Assembly: GCA_036571765.1 (NCBI GenBank)
Contig: BROE01000007.1
Coordinates: 8,529,045 to 8,593,044 of the forward strand
Direction of reading: 5' to 3'
Length of the DNA: 64,000 bases
Source of the DNA: Plecoglossus altivelis
Lineage: Eukaryota; Chordata; Actinopteri; Osmeriformes; Plecoglossidae
The notes beneath the pieces were generated by a model. It did no database searches and was not told the DNA's origin. It saw only the letters and a program-made list of their open reading frames with translations. This document shows, one piece after another, positions 1 through 12,857 of the stretch. A program made the position numbers and the translations under genes. The number at the start of each line of letters is the position of its first letter. Position 1 is the first letter of the stretch.

Positions 1-97
1 TCCAAACCTCAGCTTTCCGAGGAGGGGACTTCAGGAAGTCAGAACGTCTAAACACTAAACTGGGTGTGGAGTATTTACACGAGTTTACAGTTCCTGT

Positions 98-111
98 CCA
101 CAAGGGGGCAG
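98..111 (+). promoter_or_regulatory. CTCF-like core motif in lmf1 intron
   Basis: The sequence CCACAAGGGGGCAG fits the vertebrate CTCF core (CCASYAGRKGGCRS) with one mismatch, the A at position five. It lies in the intron about 55 bp before the penultimate lmf1 exon. This is a motif match only; chance matches are common, and occupancy cannot be judged from sequence. Confidence 0.3.
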
Positions 112-165
112 TAGTCCCATGACTAATATAACTGTTTCTGATTCTCTCCTTTCTTGTCCTCCCAG

Positions 166-278
166 ACATATGAGCAGAGCGAGTGGGTGATCCACATCGC
201 AGGCAGACTGTTGTACAACGACACCAGTGTCCTCTCTCTGATGGAACACAACCCCTTCCAGGACAGAGAGAATCCCAG
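166..278 (+). CDS. lmf1: lmf1 penultimate coding exon
   Basis: This 113-bp exon follows a pyrimidine-rich acceptor ending CCCAG and ends at donor GTAAGG. It encodes 37 residues plus two bases of an Arg codon, including WVIHIAGRLLYNDTSVLSL. The acidic, hydrophobic helix-like text followed by HNPF matches the LMF family C-terminal region. Confidence 0.9.
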
Positions 279-598
279 GTAAGGAACAGTGGCTCTCCTG
301 CTGCTCTGCCGGTGCTTCTTCTTCTCTTCCCTCTGCTCCTCTGAGGTCCTAGATGGAACACTACATCATACCATGGCTCACTTGTTTTCCACCCCCTCAC
401 CCCCCTCATTCCTCCAGGTGGGTGAGAGGGGAGCATTTCAGGTACAAGTTTGCTCCGCCTGGCAGCGCCCGAGCAGCCCAGGGAATGTGGTGGGTGAGGA
501 AACGCATTGGCCCCTATTTCCCTCCGGTCAACCTGGAGGGACTTGTCAAGTACTTCCAGTCCAGGAACTGGCCCCACCCACATTTACCCACTCAGTGA
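166..598 (+). CDS. lmf1: Lipase maturation factor 1, 3' end (last two coding exons)
   Basis: LMF1 is an ER multi-pass membrane protein needed for folding and dimer assembly of lipoprotein lipase, hepatic lipase and endothelial lipase. Only its C-terminus is in the window. Exon 166-278 encodes a segment starting TYEQSEWVIHIAGRLL. After a 139-bp intron, exon 418-598 encodes WVRGEHFRYKF, then WWVRKRIGPYFPP, and ends at TGA 596-598. The junction splits an Arg codon (AG|G), with acceptors at 164-165 and 416-417 and donor GTAAGG at 279. The WVRGEHYRYKF and WWVRKRIG.YFPP blocks and the end a few residues after a GWP-like motif fit LMF1. LMF2, as I recall it, has a longer C-terminal extension. The preceding exons lie upstream of the window, so the gene is cut by the window edge and is not broken. 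No canonical AATAAA signal was found downstream. Confidence 0.9.
418..598 (+). CDS. lmf1: lmf1 last coding exon
   Basis: The acceptor is CCTCCAG at 411-417. The first base completes the split Arg codon. The exon encodes the aromatic and basic C-terminal block (RYKFAPPGS, WWVRKRIGPYFPP, KYFQSRNWP) and a TGA stop at 596-598. Confidence 0.92.
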
Positions 599-2268
599 CT
601 TTTCAACCTTCGCCCCAGGCATGTCCACTCAACAATTCATCTGCAGTAAGGGGCACAAGCTTGCACGCACACACACGTTCATATTGTTTAGACAGCTAGG
701 CGGGGTGAAGATATGTTCAACTTGAGCAATTCTAAATCTTGAATATCAGTTCCAGCATCAAATCTGTTACGTTCCAGCCAGTGTCTCTGGCGATAACAAA
801 ATATACATATTTGTGTACGTTTGTTCTTCCACACATAATTGTCTATTCAGTTTGAAGGACAAATGATAATACTAAGATATGACATTGATTGTGTGCCTTC
901 TTGTGTTGATAAAGGAAAAACAAAAGCTGTGAATGGGAGTCTGTTTGTCTTCTGGCAGGTGTGTCTGTGTTCTGTTGCAGTAGCAGGATTCCTCAGAGCA
1001 CTAGCTCTTTGTCCCATAATGCTCTTCACTCTACCTGTCTCACAGCAGGGCTGTTTTTAATGGTTCCCTTTACATCAGAAGTACCTGAATCACAACAGTC
1101 AACACACACATACAGAACACACACACGCATACATAACAGAAACAGGTTGGAAAGTATGGCATACATTAGAATTCTATATGACTTTGGAAGGTCATTAAGT
1201 TGCACTGCCAAAAATGACGCCATTGTATCGATTTCTCCATGCCTGCATGACCTTTAAAAAAAAGAAAAGAAAATTCTAACATGTTTCTTGTTACCTTTGA
1301 AAAATGAAAACTTCAATCCCCACATGAATAAGCTAGTGGGATGTGTGTTCTGGGATACCATTTTCCAGTGAGTAGTTAAGTAGCTGATAGAATGTGCAGG
1401 TAGATGCAGACCTATTGGCCTTTTGAACAGTCCTCCTCTTATCTTCCAGAGCTGCTCCATCTACCATCCAGTCCCCCCATCATCCTCCTCTCGCTACCAC
1501 AGCTGGAGATGCTCTAGGATGCAGAGGGCACTTGTCGGTATAATAGGTGTGAGTCATGTGTAGAGGGTCTTACATTGTGCTTGAGTTTACGTAAATCACT
1601 TGATATTAGTCACTATGGTTTAAATGTGTCTGCTGAGGTTAGAGGTAGATAGGGGTTTCTGGAGGGGATGATTGAGATATTGCATGCTATAAAGTATTTT
1701 CAACCTCCGGTTCACAAATCCATACATCTCAAGCACAATAATATTAATATCCCTTATTTTATCATTTGAACTAGTTCGATGGTAAATTGCTGTACTTTTC
1801 AGCCATAAAGTGACCCTACATGGCCACAGAGCCAACGTGGAGTAAAACGGGTCTGTTGCTTTAAACGCACCACTGCTTTGACAAGTTGTAGAGCGATGGT
1901 ACTATCTTCTGTAGCGCATTGTAAACACCACTGTGCGTTTACATTCGGTGCGAACCGAGAAAGAGAGAGGGGCAGAGAGATATTGACCATGTGTTCACAC
2001 CTGCAACAACACCATCAGACTGTTGTAATGCTCTAGCACTGTGGAGTCCCACAAGAAAAGCTGCTGTCACAGGTGCGCTGTGACAATTGAAACTACCAAT
2101 TTTAGAGGGGAACGAATATTAGACTGTCTGCATGCAGTCATGATTTTGACACAAAGATAAAAAGTTATCTCATTCAGACAAATCGTTGAAAGCAACTATA
2201 CGATAAGACTTCGAATATCACCTAACTTACATCAATTCGCGGGAGTAATTTAACGATCGCAGCGAGCC
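599..2268. other. Intergenic, lmf1 3' UTR to rab26 5' flank
   Basis: No gene is visible here. The lmf1 3' UTR must begin here, but I found no AATAAA. There is a short CA-rich patch near 1103-1135. The rab26 promoter and 5' UTR should lie in roughly the last few hundred bases; no TATA box or CpG-dense block is obvious. Short open frames here have no recognisable motifs. Confidence 0.7.
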
Positions 2269-2454
2269 ATGTCCAGAAAGAAGACGGCAAAAGGGAAGGG
2301 GAGCTCGAAGAGTCCTGGCGCATCTCCGAGCAGCACTAAAGACAGCAGCGGGAAGAGTGGGAAGGGACTGGTCGCTGCTCCTACCAACGGTGTGGTCCAC
2401 CCTAGCCGACCCTCCATCAGCAACAGCGGGGAGTTTTATGATGTCGCCTTCAAG
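2269..2454 (+). CDS. rab26: rab26 coding exon 1
   Basis: This exon encodes residues 1-62, the low-complexity Ser/Lys/Gly N-terminal extension ending in FYDVAFK, the first beta strand of the GTPase fold. The donor is GTAAGA. The initiator ATG is the only one compatible with the MSRKK start known in this family. Confidence 0.95.
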
Positions 2455-3336
2455 GTAAGATGCTGTGTTTACACAAACAGAACAACCCCTTCCTATTTCA
2501 CAGCATGAATACACGTTGCGCATTAGTAGGGTGCACTGTAAGTGTACTAGGCAATAGTTAGGCAATTTAACCTGAAGCACTACATATTTTCAAACTCTGT
2601 TTCCTTCTCAGCTGTGTCAACAAGGATACGCGAGACTTGTGCGCGCCTCACATGCACTGCCAACGCGGCAAGCGCAAACACTGACCTAGTTCTACGTGCT
2701 TTAAAACTATTCTATGAAATATTACAAAAATAACTCAAAACGTACGTCAATATTTACTAAATAAATGGTGGATTTTGTGTAAAGCTATTGTCCCCCAACT
2801 TGGGATTTTATTTCAACTTGTATGAGGACCACTATCATCTACCACTGATCTAGAATTTGAATACTGCGTTGTTTTGAGTACTATGTGAGTACTAGCCAGT
2901 TAGATATACAGTCATAGCACACTGCAATAAGCATAGGCCAATTTATGGAACGTTTGAAGCAGTTCAACAACCCAGACAGCAAAGCCTCTTAAAAAAAATG
3001 TCTACCTCTACATCAACAGTTCGTTTTGTCAGCCAATTCTCTTGGTCCTGCTGCCCTTACATTCCTGTGGCTCTTCCTTCCTGTGTGTCCTGTCTCGCCC
3101 TTCTCTCTCTGACTCAGCCTCAGCTAGCTCCCTCAGTTAGCTCTGTCTCTCTCCCTCTCTCTTGCTCCTGCCTATTCCTCCTACCAAAGTAGATGAAGCT
3201 GTGTGTTTTATTCCCGTCAGGTGATGTTGGTTGGAGACTCCGGTGTAGGGAAGACCTGTCTGCTGGTCCGCTTCAAAGATGGAGCCTTTCTGGCTGGGAG
3301 CTTCATCTCTACTGTGGGCATTGACTTCAGGGTAAG

Positions 3337-3376
<40 letters not shown>

Positions 3377-4831
3377 CACACGCACACTCACACACACTGC
3401 TCTTTATTGGATGTCATCATTAATGCCCCATGTGAAGTAACAATGCCCCCCACCCCCCCTTCACCCCACCTGGTAAAAGACGATGTGATCATAGATGATG
3501 TAATGTTTAATTACATTTTTATTCATTTTACTGCAAACCCATTACTGGTGATGGAATCTATGGGACAATGTTGGCAAACTCAAAAGCAATTACAGGGTTT
3601 AGTTCTTCATTGTTGAGGGAGTTAAGACCGAGTTGTATTTAGGTACTATTCCATCCTTTCCTCATCTTTGTGTAATCTGGATGTAATGCCAACTCTGTTA
3701 TTCCTCTGTTGGCATAACGATACCAATCAACATGCCGTGCACAGCTAGGCTGGTAACATCTGGTACATGATATTATTTACTGCACCTCCCCTCTCAGTCT
3801 CCTCCCTACATACCTCCGCTGTCTTCCTCCTTATCGCCCCCCTCAGCGTCTTCCCCCATAGCTCCCCTCTCTCCCTACACACCTCCTCTCTCAGCCTTCT
3901 CTCTATACACTTGGATAAATCATCCCTGTAGTGATTCATTGATCTGACTCACAAATGTGACAGAGTTTGACTTCTGTCCTCCTCTCATTCATTAGTTCAA
4001 AGATTGATCTCTCTGTCTCTCGCTCACTCTCTGTACATGTATTTACATGTGTGTAGGTGTATTTTAGTTTCTTGTCATACACAGAAAATAGGAAATGATG
4101 CTCTGAAAAGCCCTTCCGGGCACAGAACACAAGGGGTTGCCATGGAGGGGGTGGAAAGGAGGTGTTATTTTATTGCAGTTATTAACGAAATCTTCGGGGA
4201 TGGAGAGAGAAGTGAGCAGAATTTCAAGTATCAGTGCTGAATATGGTGTCCTGTATAACTAACACAATATAATAGAACTACAACTAGCACCATCAAGCCC
4301 CTTATACGCACTAATGAACTGTTACAGTCCAGACAAGGTCAGGGTGGAGGGTTGGTGTGTGAAGGTACCAGTAGATAACAGGCTCAGTATGCAGGAAGTG
4401 TATGCATGGCTGCAGTAAACAGGTGAGATTGGTCTGTGACTTGATTTTCTAATGACAAACACGCTTTCTAAACACACACACACGTGGATGTGCACATGCA
4501 CATCAAGAAACATGGTCTGCGTTTTCATGACGATGGTTGTTGTGTTCCAATCTCCATCGCTTCCTGCTGTAAAGACCAGGCACCTGCTTTCCAGAGGGGG
4601 CTGAAGTCACCTCAGACTTGATTGGTTTGGGCTCAGTAATCCTCCTGGGAACCGTCGATATGACCTCTGGGACCAACACAAACTCATATTTGTAGGGGTA
4701 GAAAACACTCAGCAGCATTCAGAGGGAAGTACTGACTGAGAGGTTCCATGTTTCCCCCCAGAGCTTGACCTCACACGCAGGACATTCTGCCTTCCCTTGG
4801 TTATACTGTTACAGAGTCTTGGTAAAGTACA

Positions 4832-4891
<60 letters not shown>

Positions 4892-7800
4892 CTGTCATAC
4901 ATGGCTGGTCTGCTGCCTGTAGGTACTGAGGCAGCAGAGCAAAAAGCTTCTGTGCTCCTTAATGGATTCAGCCACTGGAAAATATCTCTGCTGCTGCTGG
5001 GAGTGTGTTTGTGTGTGTGTATGTGCGTGTGTGTTAGACAGTGGAAAGAGTCAGGTTTCTGTTTGTCTGTGTGTGTGCATCTGTTTGTGTATTACTGTTT
5101 ATGTACAGTATGACCTAACTTGACACACAAGCTGAACTGTGCCCATTCTATGAATAAACAGTCGGCATAAATGAAGTTTGACATTTCATTACTTTACATA
5201 ACCACATGTGGTTGCATCTCTTTGGAATTCCAGATATACTGAGTCATCTTAGGGTTCATCTGAGTTGGTGCTCTCCAGGAAAGCCATGCTGCAGTTTTCT
5301 TCATTCCTTCATTATCATCATCATGATTTTCAGAATCATCATCAGTATTATTATCGTCATTATTGTCACCATCTTCCTCATCATCATCAACCTTATAATA
5401 CATAGAATCATCTTTATTATCATTATCTCCATCCCCATCATCATAATCATCTTCATATTGTCTGTAGAGATGGTAGGGAAGGAATAGCAACACTCCAGCT
5501 TGGGTACCACAGGCAGTGCACATGGAGGATAGAGGCTGTTTGTCGATTCACACATCAGCTACTTGTATCCAGCTTGACTTCAATAGTACTGTATGATAAT
5601 GCGAATGTCTGAGCTGTTCAAGTGGAGCACTTCAAGGTACCGTGTGCAACCACTTATGCTGCTCAGTCAGAGATGAATAGAGAGGAGGTGATCCTCACTC
5701 AGCACTGAGGGAGAACTGTGGATCATGCTAGATTTCAAGGACATACTTCAGTGTTGGTGAGCTTAGGTTACATAAGATATCATCGGTATTCCGGTTCTTC
5801 GTTATTCCTCTGAAGGCCTGCTCTCGTTGATAATGTGTTCATGGGTTCACGCTTATGCAAGTCAGGCTCCCTTGGCCCCTTGCTACAGGAGAGAAGGACT
5901 CCTATAGATGGAGATCACTCTGTCTTGCTCTCTATTTCTTTCTCACGGTCTTTAAGTCTTGCTGTGTCACATACAGAGCAGCCTGGCAGTTCTATATGTG
6001 AGGCGTCAGCTCGCTGCTACCTGTTGCTTGGCTGGCTGATTGATTGACCAACTGTACTTGACTGCTTGACTGACTGTTCACCAAATAACTGAAGAAAAAA
6101 ATATACATTCATGTAAAAAATATATATATTTTAGTGTGACCAGAATCCAGAAGCAGAGATGAGAGAGGGGAGACAAGCCCAGCTCAGTACTGTGGTGTGG
6201 GTGAGGAGGGGCTGGACTGGAGGAGGGTGGAGGGGCTAGGCTGTCTGGAGGTGTGTGTGTGTGGAGCTCAGAGGTGTTTAGTATGCTGGTGGTATGGTGC
6301 TAAGCAGCACTGCCACCAGGCAACCCTCTATTTAAAGAAGGCTTTTCAAACAGCTTCCGCCACATCACAGAGTAGCGGCGGGCAGGTGAGTGGACTGGAT
6401 GGGTGTGTGTAATCACACTTGGAGTTCAATGGGAGGAAGAGAGATATTACATCCACGCCGATGTTACGAAAGTCTGCCCGTGTTTAACAAATGATTGAGT
6501 GTCTCTCTTACCGAATTCGCAATAACCAGGCCAGATACTCATCTCTCAAGTGATAGCTGTATCCTTCTAATAGTGACAGAGCATGTTTTTGTGTATATTA
6601 TGTGTTAGTACACACAACATACAGTATGTGACATACATACACACAAACTGTGTGCATATATGTTTTGTGTGTGTGGATCAACTCCAGGTGTTTAAACTAC
6701 AGTATTTCATCAGGGTGTAGAAGGCAGGATAAGCTATCGATTAACAAGCCTGCGTGGCTTCTCAGAGGGAAATGATGCAATGACCCATCTGCCTTCCTGC
6801 AGCCACAATTAATCAACAGTGATCCCATAGTAATGATATCCACCAATCATCCAACCAGAACAGTCAAGCAGGAGGAACCATTTTACATTTCCATTTTTCC
6901 ACCATCAGCCCTGGGGGCGTGTCAGTGCTGCCCCACTTTGGTAGCACAGCTCTCCAATGGGTAACAATATGCTCCTTTGCTCTAGTTCATGTCACCTCAG
7001 GCATGTTTTGCGTATGTCCCTCAATGGTCAGGTTAGTCTGTGTTAAGGGTGGTTGACAGGAGACAGTGATTATCCATTAAAGACTAGACCGATCACACCA
7101 TACTGATACTGTACATATTCTCCACCTATACAAGACAGTAACCCTTTTAATCAATGCTGTCAATGTCCTGAGTTGTAATAGGAAGGACATTGTGTGCATG
7201 GAAATGCTTTTCAGATGTTGGGGTAGTTCGCAGGGTGGGTTACCAGAGTACAGTCACACAAAATTCAGTACTTCCTTTGTGGAATGTTGTTTTCTGTACA
7301 TATTATATTGCCATGGGTAATGAAAGTCACTTTGATACTACAAAGAAGACATTGCAGGGCTGTAGGCAACATGATGGAGAGATAGATTAGAAAGGCAGAA
7401 AACCAACAATGCATTGGACTCGCATCACAAGCAAAAAGGGGCCATTCGGCCAAAATACTGTTTTCTACTTTGTAAGTGAATAAATTGGAAGTCATTACAA
7501 CATACAAGCACAGTTGGAATGTCTGAACATTTTAGGGGGGAAAATGCTCGTGTTGGTCTTCCCCGGCGGGTGCATCAGAGGAGCCATGACACATGAGGGA
7601 GGCTCAGTGACAGCCGCTCATACAGCTCAGCTCTCTCTGGCTCTATCCCAGTCAGCTCCACTCAGACGCAGCTCCACTCAGACGCAGCTCCACTCAGACG
7701 CCCAGACCGTGACACCTATGGGACAGAACATGAAGTAACACTCCTGTCTCATCAACATGTGCTTTACAATAGGACATACTGTATACTGTCTGTACAGGAT

Positions 7801-8784
7801 ATGCCTGAGGTACTAGACGTACCTGCCTCTGTGACTCCCATCGTTTTACTAGACTTTGGTGATCCTCCATCCTCAGCCTCTGTGAATGGAGGTTGTCTTC
7901 ATCTGTACTTGGTTCCTAAATTGGTTCACATTGTGTAGAGCACCATAGAGCACCTAATCAACCAAATGACTGAGTTATTTCACCCACATGTTGGCGTCTC
8001 ACTGACTTACAGATCAATTGCATAGGCCACCAACTATGTTAAGTTTTTTTTTGCCTGGAGTGGTCTGTACCTTAGATCCTTAGACAATACTGCATTTCTG
8101 CACTTTCTGCTGTTCCAAACCTTTGTCCTTAGTCATTTTCACAGAGCCCCACATGATGAAAATGTATTTCTTTTCTAAAGCAATGTTCTACACACACAGA
8201 GACTCACATCCATGACATGGTGTTCTGGTCTAACTAAAGACTGCTTGCCCCTGACACGTGGGTTCCACCTAATACATTTGATCATCTGTTTGGATGCGTT
8301 CCCTGCAGATATCATTTCCTGGACTGATTGAGTTTGATTTGAATCTGGATTGTGAGGTCTATCCTGCTATTACATTGTGTGAGTGTGTGTGTGTGTACTA
8401 AACTATGATGAGTTTTGTTTAACAGAAAATATGTTGTACAGGGCTTTGACGACAAATGAGGGTCAGGCTTTCATAGTTTGAACAATTCCAAACATAAAAA
8501 ACTTGAAATACCAGGACTCAGGCGTAGACAAAACACAGACAGAGACAAACATGGTGAAAAAGTATCTTTCTCTAAGACAATGAAACAGCTCCACACACCA
8601 GTGGAGAGAGAGAGGGAGTAGAGCAAGGAAGGATGGAGAGAGAGACTTATGCAGCCACCTTTAGGAAATAGGATTTAACGCAGACAATCTGTAAAGTGTG
8701 TCAGGATGGTCTTCCTCTATGTTTCTGGTTACACTTGGTGCTTTATTCTCTTACACCCCCTCCTCTCCTCCGCCCATATTCACA

Positions 8785-8842
<58 letters not shown>

Positions 8843-11762
8843 GTTACACTCAGATGCATGCCCGCACTTATATAGACACACTCAGTCAAACATTCTTATT
8901 CAGGCAATATCCCCTCGTTCAGTGACAAAATGATCTTGAAAAGAGAAGATATCTGTAAATGATGATGGCATGAGTGTCACATGAATCCATATTAGAGGAA
9001 GCATATCCACATAGTGAGACACACAGCATGGCAGAGACAGCGACTGCAGAGACTGTGTAACCGATGAGTCTCTGTGTCCATTTCGTCCTCATACTGATGT
9101 CTCTGTAAATATCTCATCTGTCTCTTGCTCTCCTATCGTTCATAATCAGAAAAGGCTCAACATTTTACTTACAATATATTGTACGGACTGCGTGTGACAG
9201 AGACAGAGAGGCATTTACAGTTAGAGTGAGTGATGCATGATATAGAAGTTGCCTGAAAGGCATGAGAGAAGGGCTGTGATTGAAAAATATGAAAGAGAGA
9301 CAAAGCGATTTAAAAAAAGCTCAGAAAGAAAAAGAAGGAGAGTGAGGCGAAAACCCAGACCAGTGACAGATGGAGGGAACAGGGGGCAGGAAAAGGAAAG
9401 GTTGGAGGATGAGAGAAGAGAGGAGGAACAGGAGCCAAAGCCAGACTAAGCTGCTCCTATTAACAGAGCCAGAAGTGTGCATGTCCATGCTGGGACACAA
9501 GGATGAGCACTGGGCTGACACTAAGAAACACTGTAGAGTTGATCTAAAACACATGCCATGCTGCACAATGGAATAGGATAGAAGTATATCTACAACCGTA
9601 CTGGACCTTCACTAACAACCGATCTTAAGGTTAGTCACTCTAAATGGTGACAAAAAGTTAGCGTAAGAGTAGTAGAACATGATGAAGAATCAGATGATAG
9701 AAGAGAGCCAGGTCTCTTCATTTCACCTCCTCTTCTCCTCCTCCCGTTATCCTACATGCAGCAGTAACATAATTGCATCTCTGTGGACCAGCTGTAATTA
9801 CCCATGGTGTCTGTTATTTAATTATGCCTGGCTAATGCCTTACTGCTGCCTGCAGGATTTATGTAGGATACGAGGCCAACAGAGTGCTAGTGTTGTGTTA
9901 ATGAGATAGTTATCCAGTGAATCCATTAGTTTGTTTGAGGTGGGATTACTGACATTCTATTTACTGTGTGTGCACGTGCTTGCTTGCTTGTGAGCATGTT
10001 ATGGGGTGTTATTAAACACAGGTTTGGTCAATATTATACTTCTTAAGTTAACTGAGGATTGTTTATAGACTTGATAGATGTATTTGGACATGTACATCTG
10101 GATTAGGCAGTAGAGACGGGTCAGTGTACAACCACTCAATGTCAACTTCCTATTATTGGCTAAACTATGCCTGAAAGTGTCATGCTTTAAGACAGGAGTG
10201 TCAAACTCCGGTCCTCGAGGGTCGCTGTCCTGAAGGTTTTCGGTGTTTCCCTGCTCCAGCACACCTGATTCTAATGATGGGTCGTTATCGGGTTTCCACA
10301 GAGCTTGATAACAACCCATTCATTAGAATCAGGTGTGCTGGAGCAGGGAAACATTGAAAACTTTACAGCGGCCCTGGAGGACCTGAGTTTGACACCTATG
10401 CTTTAGGATGTAAAGCGAGAGAGCGTGCAAGTGATTCTACCTGATCTATTTAATATAGTTCTATATGTTGGTTGGTGCAGTGCCCTGCTTGTCCCCAGGA
10501 TGTGTCTGTCTGTCAGCCTGCCATGTCAGACAGCTCTGGCCAAACGACAGCCTTTTCTCTGCCTCTGCATTTTTATGATGGAGGGTTGGTCTGGAATGCA
10601 TTTGGAATTTGATTGGCAGCTGACTCAAAGCAGTGTGATCCATATGAAAGGTCTCAGTGATAATGAATGAATATTCACACTAGGACAGAGAGAGGGAGAA
10701 AAAGGGAAAGAGCGGGAGAAAGAGAGAGAGAGAGAGCGAGAGAGAGTGAGAGAGAGCAAGAGAGCACGAGAGAGAGAGCATCCTGGAATGGAGCCAGAGT
10801 CTGCAGGGTTCTGGATGAACAGACGACGCACACACACACACACACACACACACTCATCATTTTAATGACAGAGATGTATTGATTTATTTAATCTTCATAT
10901 ACACAGTGCCATTGAATCCAAGGTCTTTTCAAGGATGGAGCCCTCGACTTTACATCCCATCTAGTCTGCATTAGAAGTAGAGAGAAAGGCATACAGATGA
11001 GATGAAAATCACCTATGAAAGGGAGAGAAAGAAGGGGACAGATCTCTGGAAGAGATCCTGTCCTTCTGAATGTCCTAATACAGAATTATTTCACAGTGTC
11101 TCAATCAATAGACAGGAGGTCAGACAAAGACACCTGGACAGACTGAAGTGGCCAGAGGGGTCTGGTGACGCATTCAGCGGACCTGCAAGGAGAAGGGAGT
11201 TGGGAGCATTTGATCCCTCAAACAGAGTTACTCTGCCCTCTGCAGCCCTGAACATAGAACTCGCTCTCCGAGGACATGGCTAATCACTGCTGTTTCACTG
11301 GGAGAGGGAGAGAGACAGAGAAGGAGGAACATGAGAGGAAGAGGAGGAAAGAGAGAGGGGGATGGAGTGAGAGAGAAAAAGGGAGAGAGACCTTTTTGAT
11401 TGGTTGCATAGAAAATGTGAAGGTTTCTTTGAAAGTTGCGCCTCCACACACAGGCACAACTCCCTCCCTTACATCTCACTCCCTTCCTTCTCTCTTTCTT
11501 CTCCTCTCCACAACTTCCTCATCTCTCCTCCCTCCAGACCTCTTTGGATGTAGAGCAGAAGTTTCCCTCTTCTCTCTTGTATGATAGAAAGCTAGAAAGA
11601 TGTATGATTTAGAAAGAGAGAGAACTCAATAACATGAAGATTCTCTGATTTAAAAAAAAGCGGAAAGAGATTGCAGGTTGTGGGAGGGGAGAGGGAAGAG
11701 GGAATTGAAGTGCTGAATATCAGCGTTTTTATTATTAGTGTGTTATCGTTTGTGAGTTTATG

Positions 11763-11816
<54 letters not shown>

Positions 11817-12809
11817 TGTGTGTTTGTAAGTATCATAAGGCAGATTGTGAATGATGCGACCTGCAGGAGTAGAGAGAGAGAGGGAAACAGTGGATAGGAG
11901 TAGATAAGAGAGGAGAGGACAAGAGAGGAGAGGACAAGAAAGGTTGAGGAGAGGACCTTCCTCACTGAGATCTAAGGAACACAACACAGATACATATAAA
12001 CTAAAGTCCAATTCTGTTGTTCCATCTTTGCCATTTTTCTATTCCTAGCAATTTTAAATATGAAATTGAGACTATATATAATTTTGTTTAGCATTATAAA
12101 AGAAATTCGGATTCATACAGTACCACACATGCACACAGAAGATGATAGATGTGAGGGAAGAGGAGGAAAGTGAAGGGAAATTTAGCGATTGATATGGGCT
12201 TCTAGAATCCCACATCCCATAGGCATGCACTTTATGTTTTATACAGCAAACTGCTCATTTCTATCTCCTGTTGAGCTTGTGGGAATCTAAAAGCATGGGA
12301 TTTCCCATGCAGATATCTACGCTGATTGGACCAGTTCCCAGAGCTGAACTGTATCCTGTATCCAAAGACAGAATCTTGCGTGATGCATTTGATCCACATT
12401 AACAGTCCCATTCAATGTAACTGCCCCATGCAATATGGATGAAATGCATTGCGAATGAGCAGAGATGGATCTGGGACAAGGCTGCGTGGACCAAGGCTGC
12501 GTGGACTGGCTGTGCTCTGCCCCTCAGCCTCTCTCTAGCTAATGTGTGTGTTTGGAAAGGTAGGGGATGGAAACGTGTTTATTCATTAGTTCTTTAATGC
12601 TGACATGGTCTCTATGGATAGGATTTGATGATGTAGGACTCTGTAGATATGTTAATGGTGTGTGTGTGTATGTTTCTCTCCATGTGCTTATAGCTACTGT
12701 GTGTTTGTGGGTGTGTGTATGAGTGTGTATGTGTGCATGCCCCAAGGTTGACATAGTGATAAAGGCTCACCATGTCTGATAGTCTACTAGTTTCGGAAGG
12801 CAGCTGTTA

Positions 12810-12857
<48 letters not shown>

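Noticed and set aside
289..699. 136-codon frame overlapping the lmf1 last exon
   Set aside because: It is in a different frame from the conserved WWVRKRIGPYFPP reading and has no family match, so it is a shadow of lmf1.
5194..5555. Asp/Asn-rich and Ile/Met-rich frames
   Set aside because: They are translations of the ATC/ATT repeat tract.
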